This document shows, one piece after another, positions 59,613-64,000 of a DNA stretch of 64,000 nt. Position 1 is the first letter of the stretch. Every line of letters starts with the position of its first letter. The stretch lies in NCBI RefSeq assembly GCF_002760655.1, contig NZ_PDOC01000005.1:62001-126000 (forward strand), read 5' to 3'. Position numbers and translations under genes: made by a program. The notes beneath the pieces are model-generated. The model worked only from the letters and a program-made list of their open reading frames with translations. It had not been told where the DNA came from and did not search any database. This stretch comes from Massilia eurypsychrophila. Its GTDB lineage: Bacteria > Pseudomonadota > Gammaproteobacteria > Burkholderiales > Burkholderiaceae_D.

Positions 59613-61775
59613 ATGCAAATGAGACATGCATCGCTGGTCGTCAGCCTGCTCGCAACGTTCGGCGCCAACGCGCTGGCCCAGACCTGCCCAGGCGGCCCTG
59701 CCGTAACGGCCTATCCGGCCTCCAAGAAGGTCGACCAGCAGGATAACTATCACGGCACCACCATCGCCGACCCGTACCGCTGGCTCGAGGACGCCAACAG
59801 CGCCGAGACCAAGGAGTGGGTCGATGCGCAGAACCGCGTGACCCAGTCGTACCTGGGCCAGATTCCTGCGCGCGAGGCGATCAAGCAGCGCCTCACCAAG
59901 CTTTGGAACTACGAGCGTTACAGCGTGCCGTACAAGGAAGGCGGGCGCTATTTCTACAGCCGTAACGACGGCCTGCAGAACCAGTCGGTGCTCTACACGA
60001 TGGACAAGCTGGGCGACGCGCCGCGCATGCTGCTCGATCCGAACACCCTGGCGCTTGATGGCACCGTGGCTTTATCCGGCGTCGCCGTCAGCCCGGACGG
60101 CAAGCTGCTCGCCTACGGCACCGCCGCTTCCGGCTCCGACTGGAACGAGTGGAAGGTGCGCGACATCGCCACCGGCAAGGACCTGGACGACCACGTCAAG
60201 TGGGTCAAGTTTTCGGCCACCTCGTGGACCCGCGACGGCAAGGGTTTCTTCTACAGCCGCTACGACGAACCGAAGGAAGCGACCAAGCTGGCCGACGTCA
60301 ACTACTTCCAGAAGCTGTACTTCCACAAGGTCGGCACGCCGCAAAGCGCCGACGTCCTGGTGTACGACCGCCCCGACCAGAAGGAGTGGGGCTTCAGCGG
60401 CCAGGTCAGCGACGACGGACGCTACCTCATCATCTCGGCCAGCCAGGGCACCGCGCGCAAGAACCGCGTGTTCTACAAGGACCTGAGCCGCCCCGATGCG
60501 AAAGTCGTCGGGCTGATCGAAGTGCTCGAATCGGGCTACCGCTTCATCGATAACGACGGTCCGGTGTTCTACTTCTCGACCGATAACAAGGCGCCGCGCC
60601 AGCGCATCGTCGCCATCGACACGCGCAAGCCGCAAGAGGCGAACTGGAAGGTCGTGGTGCCGGAAGGCGCGCAGACGCTGGTCTCGGCCAACATGCTCAA
60701 CAACCAGTTCGTCGCCAGCTACCTGGCCGACGCGCGCAGCATGGTCAAGGTCTACGACCGCAACGGCCGCATGGTGCGCGAAGTGGCGCTGCCTGGCATC
60801 GGCGCGGTGGCCGGTTTCGGCGGCAAGCGTGGCGACAGCGAGACGTTCTACTCGTTTACCGGCTTCACCAACCCGACCACGATCTACCGGCTCGACCTGA
60901 AGAGCGGCGAGAGCACCGTGCTGCGCCAGCCGAAGGTCGACTTCGACCCGTCGCAATACGAGACGCGCCAGCAGTTCTTCGCCAGCCGCGATGGCACCAA
61001 GGTACCAATGTTCATCGTCTCTAAAAAAGGCCTGAAGCTCGACGGCTCTAACCCGACCTACCTGTACGGCTACGGCGGCTTCAACATCTCGATGACGCCG
61101 GGCTTTTCGCCGGCTAACCTGGCGTGGATGGAAATGGGCGGCGTCTACGTGGTGGCTAACCTGCGCGGCGGCGGCGAGTACGGCCAGGCCTGGCATGAAG
61201 CGGGCACCAAGCTGCAAAAGCAGAATGTGTTCGACGACTTCATCGGCGCGGCCGAATGGCTGATCGCCAACAAGGTGACGTCGCCGGCGAAACTGGCGAT
61301 CGGCGGCGGCAGCAACGGCGGCCTGCTGGTCGGCGCGGCGATGACGCAGCGTCCGGAGCTGTTCGGCGCGGCGATCCCGCAGGTCGGCGTGCTCGATATG
61401 CTGCGCTTCCATAAATTCACCATCGGCTGGGCATGGGCGTCGGACTACGGCTCGTCCGACCATCCGGAGCAGTTCAAGGCGCTGGTGAAGTATTCGCCGC
61501 TGCACAACCTGAAAGCGGGCGGCTGCTATCCGGCCACGATGATCACCACCGCCGACCATGACGACCGCGTGGTGCCGGCGCACAGCTTCAAGTTCGCCGC
61601 CGCCGCCCAGGCAGCGCAGGCCGGGCCCGCGCCGATCCTGATCCGCATCGACGTCAAGGCCGGCCACGGCGCCGGCAAGCCGACCGCCAAGCAGATCGAG
61701 GAAGTGGCCGACCGCTGGGGCTTCCTCAGCCGCGCGCTGCAGATGGACACACCGGCCAAGGTTGCCGCCAAGTAA
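59613..61775 (+). CDS. prolyl oligopeptidase (S9A)
   Basis: A 720-residue peptidase with signal peptide (about 1-23), so it is periplasmic or secreted. The N-terminal beta-propeller region begins IADPYRWLED; the catalytic domain has YGYGGFN, RGGGEYGQAWHEAG and the triad Ser in GGGSNGGLLVG, Asp in DHDDRVVPAHS and His in KAGHGAGKPT. It cleaves short peptides after proline. It is flanked by unrelated genes and probably monocistronic. Confidence 0.95.
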   Translation: MQMRHASLVVSLLATFGANALAQTCPGGPAVTAYPASKKVDQQDNYHGTTIADPYRWLEDANSAETKEWVDAQNRVTQSYLGQIPAREAIKQRLTKLWNYERYSVPYKEGGRYFYSRNDGLQNQSVLYTMDKLGDAPRMLLDPNTLALDGTVALSGVAVSPDGKLLAYGTAASGSDWNEWKVRDIATGKDLDDHVKWVKFSATSWTRDGKGFFYSRYDEPKEATKLADVNYFQKLYFHKVGTPQSADVLVYDRPDQKEWGFSGQVSDDGRYLIISASQGTARKNRVFYKDLSRPDAKVVGLIEVLESGYRFIDNDGPVFYFSTDNKAPRQRIVAIDTRKPQEANWKVVVPEGAQTLVSANMLNNQFVASYLADARSMVKVYDRNGRMVREVALPGIGAVAGFGGKRGDSETFYSFTGFTNPTTIYRLDLKSGESTVLRQPKVDFDPSQYETRQQFFASRDGTKVPMFIVSKKGLKLDGSNPTYLYGYGGFNISMTPGFSPANLAWMEMGGVYVVANLRGGGEYGQAWHEAGTKLQKQNVFDDFIGAAEWLIANKVTSPAKLAIGGGSNGGLLVGAAMTQRPELFGAAIPQVGVLDMLRFHKFTIGWAWASDYGSSDHPEQFKALVKYSPLHNLKAGGCYPATMITTADHDDRVVPAHSFKFAAAAQAAQAGPAPILIRIDVKAGHGAGKPTAKQIEEVADRWGFLSRALQMDTPAKVAAK

Positions 61776-61970
61776 GCACGCTTTGAGTGAAGTTGGTCCG
61801 AGCCAGCACGGCCTGTGATGCAAGGCGTGGCTGGCGGAACGATTGACGAGCAAGACTTGGCCCAGTGGTTCCGGCAGCGCGTGATATCGGGAACACTGTA
61901 GATAAATAGTGAGGCGGCCAGGTTTATTTGCGCCGCCGAGTAAGCGCTGATTCGGGAAAAATGGCAACAA

Positions 61971-63305
61971 ATGATCAGACAACGATTACTCCACCCCGCG
62001 CGCATAGTAGCGCTTGCATTTTTTGTCTTAATCGCTGTTGGCACTGTACTGTTGATGATGCCGCTCGCCAGAGCCGAAGCAGGTTCAGCGCCACTGCTCG
62101 TTGCGCTTTTTACCGCCGTATCGGCCGTGTGTGTAACTGGGCTCGTCGTGGTCGACACGGGCACGTATTGGTCTCCTGCTGGACAAGGCATCGTTTTGGT
62201 ACTTTTCCAACTGGGCGGCTTCGGCATGATGACTGCCGCGACATTGCTGGGTTTGATGGTGAACCGCTCGCCCAGGCTGCGGCTTAAACTGATCACACAA
62301 ACCGAGACGCATTCATTGGGTCTGGGTGATGTCGCCAACGTGGCCAGGCTTGTTCTAACGGTCACCGTAGCCGCCGAACTTATTGTTGCGCTAGTCCTAG
62401 CTTGCCGCTTCCATTTCGCGTACGGTCTACCCTGGCCGCAGGCGACGTGGAGCGGCTTTTTCCATGCGGTCTCCGCATTTAACAACGCTGGTTTCTCGAT
62501 ACACGCTGACAGCGTCATGCGTTTTGCGACGGACGCGCTTGTTTTGCTGCCACTCATGCTGGCTATTGTTGTCGGCGGCATCGGCTTTCCAGTCATGCTG
62601 GATCTACGGAACAAGTTCAGATCGCCCCGCAGCTGGTCGCTCCATACGAAACTCACGCTGGCAGTAACCATTGTGCTGTTAGTACTCGGTTTTCTCGGCG
62701 TGCTAATGTTTGAGTGGGCGAACGCAAAAACCCTGGGGGTAATGCCGCTCCCCGATAAGATACTGACGGCCGCGTTCACTTCGGTATCAGCCAGGACCGC
62801 GGGATTCAATTCGATCGATTTCGCAGTGGCTAGCCGGGAAACCTTGGCGCTTCATTACCTGCTCATGTTTGTCGGAGCCGGAAGCGCCGGAACTGCCGGC
62901 GGCGTCAAGGTAGGCACTGTCGCAATCCTGGTCTTACTTGTCATTGCGGAGATACGTGGCCAGCCTGATAGCGAAGCATTCGGTCGGCGCGTCGGCACTG
63001 CCGCGCAGCGCCAGGCGATCACGGTCCTGGTGCTGGGCAGTGCGATGGTGGTATTGGGGACGATGATTTTGCTGAGGGTGAGCGACGCCTCGACTGACCG
63101 CATTATTTTTGAAGTAATTTCCGCGTTCGGTACCGTCGGACTGTCGACAGGAATTACTGCCGACCTTCCGACGGAAGGACAACTTGTACTCGTCGTACTA
63201 ATGTATTTGGGCCGTATAGGGACGATCACCCTTGCTACGTCGCTCATACTTGGCGAGCGGCGCATGCCGTATCGCTATCCTGAGGAGCATCCAATTGTTG
63301 GGTAG
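61971..63305 (+). CDS. TrkH/KtrB-type potassium transporter subunit
   Basis: A 444-residue membrane protein with the four selectivity-filter loops of the SKT family: SAVCVTGLVV, AFNNAGFSIH, SARTAGFNSI and FGTVGLSTGI, each followed by a helix. It moves potassium with a cytoplasmic RCK partner, which the next gene encodes. At 444 residues it is closer to KtrB than to E. coli TrkH (483). GC and codon use are clearly lower than in the preceding genes, which hints at transfer. The next gene's TTG start lies within its last codons. Confidence 0.92.
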   Translation: MIRQRLLHPARIVALAFFVLIAVGTVLLMMPLARAEAGSAPLLVALFTAVSAVCVTGLVVVDTGTYWSPAGQGIVLVLFQLGGFGMMTAATLLGLMVNRSPRLRLKLITQTETHSLGLGDVANVARLVLTVTVAAELIVALVLACRFHFAYGLPWPQATWSGFFHAVSAFNNAGFSIHADSVMRFATDALVLLPLMLAIVVGGIGFPVMLDLRNKFRSPRSWSLHTKLTLAVTIVLLVLGFLGVLMFEWANAKTLGVMPLPDKILTAAFTSVSARTAGFNSIDFAVASRETLALHYLLMFVGAGSAGTAGGVKVGTVAILVLLVIAEIRGQPDSEAFGRRVGTAAQRQAITVLVLGSAMVVLGTMILLRVSDASTDRIIFEVISAFGTVGLSTGITADLPTEGQLVLVVLMYLGRIGTITLATSLILGERRMPYRYPEEHPIVG

Positions 63306-63996
63306 AATTTTCACAGAACAGTTCGCCTTTTCGGCGGGCGACAGCGTATTAGTCATCGGCTTGGGCCGCTTTGGTAGTGCGGTGGCGCAGTCTCTTGTCC
63401 GACTGGGGCACGATGTTATGGGCCTCGACAGTGACAGCGAACGCGTACAGCTGTGGGCAGACAAGCTCACGCACGCAGTGCAAGCGGATTCCACCAAAGA
63501 AAATGTCATGCTTCAGCTCGGCGCCGCCGACTTTTCCCATGCGATTGTAGCCATAGGTGGTGATATCGCGGCCAGTCTCTTGACGCTGATGGTACTGACC
63601 GAGCTAGGAATAAAAGACATCTGGGTCAAGGCGCTTGACCATGATCATGGGCAGTTGGCGAAGAAAATGGGCGCCCATCATGTCGTAACCCCCGAAGCCG
63701 ACATGGGAGAGCGCGTCGCGCACCTCATCACAGGTCGCTTGATTGACTTCATTGAATTCGACGATGGATTCGCCATTGCAAAAATTCATGCTCCTTCGAT
63801 CACCCACCACAAGACCTTGATGGAATCGCGGGTACGTGAGCAGTTTGGCGTCACGGTCGTTGGCGTGAAGCGAACAAATACAGACTTTCAGCACGCGACC
63901 CCAGAGACATCGGTTGAACCCGGCGATTTGCTAATCTTGTCGGGGCCGACGCGCAAAATCGAATTGTTCGCCAGCGGCACTCAGCGGAAGAAATAG
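63295..63996 (+). CDS. TrkA/KtrA-type RCK potassium regulatory protein
   Basis: A 233-residue RCK protein: NAD-binding VLVIGLGRFGSAVAQSL with the acidic end GLDSDSERV, then a TrkA-C domain at about 140-225 (SRVREQFGVTVVGVKR, EPGDLLILSG). It gates the membrane subunit according to nucleotide binding. A TTG at 63295 is taken as start because GAGGAG lies seven bases before it; a second TTG at 63298 is equally possible. It overlaps the trkH-like stop. The stop codon is four bases from the right edge. Confidence 0.9.
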   Translation: MLGRIFTEQFAFSAGDSVLVIGLGRFGSAVAQSLVRLGHDVMGLDSDSERVQLWADKLTHAVQADSTKENVMLQLGAADFSHAIVAIGGDIAASLLTLMVLTELGIKDIWVKALDHDHGQLAKKMGAHHVVTPEADMGERVAHLITGRLIDFIEFDDGFAIAKIHAPSITHHKTLMESRVREQFGVTVVGVKRTNTDFQHATPETSVEPGDLLILSGPTRKIELFASGTQRKK

Positions 63997-64000
63997 GCGG

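Overview
The window is high-GC, densely coded chromosomal DNA from a betaproteobacterium. It most resembles the Oxalobacteraceae (Massilia, Duganella or Janthinobacterium type). That placement is an inference from gene content: a Bug-type tricarboxylate receptor, an aceB next to a LysR gene, the gloB - methyltransferase - rnhA - dnaQ - tRNA-Val order, many GGDEF/EAL proteins, and the GGGGTCAGACCC repeat family. I see no phage structural genes, transposase or CRISPR array.

Layout. 1-4.5 kb is a minus-strand run: Mn-catalase, ZIP transporter, metY, alpha/beta hydrolase and a DUF962 membrane protein. 4.8-12.1 kb holds a CBS protein, aroC and three c-di-GMP or signalling proteins (REC-DUF3369-GGDEF-EAL; PAS-GGDEF-EAL coupled to HDOD). 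12.4-22.1 kb is mostly housekeeping: aidB, upp, an Hpt protein, a cold-shock gene with a long leader, LysR/aceB, a DsbA-like isomerase, gloB, a methyltransferase, rnhA, dnaQ and tRNA-Val(CAC). 22.2-25.6 kb is an accessory patch of lower GC. It carries a RES-type gene split over two frames, a YciI-like gene and an AAA ATPase that starts with a ClpX-type zinc finger. 25.7-30.6 kb holds an SDR, a LysR and a Bug receptor - leuC-like - leuD-like operon. 30.6-33 kb holds two palindromic repeats, ompW with an FNR-like box, yghU, and gdx (sugE) behind a guanidine-II (mini-ykkC) riboswitch.

33-38.8 kb has a PAS-GGDEF-EAL protein, a PP2C-like phosphatase, an F420-type NADP-binding protein and a hydrolase-MarR pair. 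38.8-44.8 kb is the most striking block: a complete Gram-negative stressosome operon (RsbR, RsbS, RsbT, an ATPase-RsbX phosphatase) that continues into two histidine kinases, the last one a hybrid. 45-51 kb has a RIO kinase, a hydrolase, Hsp20, a LacI regulator, a CheY-like receiver, a YegD-like Hsp70 and a 3'-5' exonuclease. 51.2-54.7 kb is a probable zinc-uptake operon (DUF2946-like, outer-membrane barrel, ZnuA-like, ZnuB-like) with no ATPase gene. 54.9-64 kb has an 11-unit Sel1 protein, a cupredoxin paired with a membrane GGDEF-EAL protein, a prolyl oligopeptidase, and a TrkH/TrkA potassium pair of lower GC.

The unifying theme is signal integration. Four GGDEF/EAL proteins, an HDOD protein, a stressosome with attached kinases, single-domain REC and Hpt proteins and a PP2C-like protein lie among stress functions (catalase, Hsp20, cold shock, AidB, guanidinium export, metal and potassium uptake). 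Gene calls rest on reading translated frames and motifs by eye; no database search was run.
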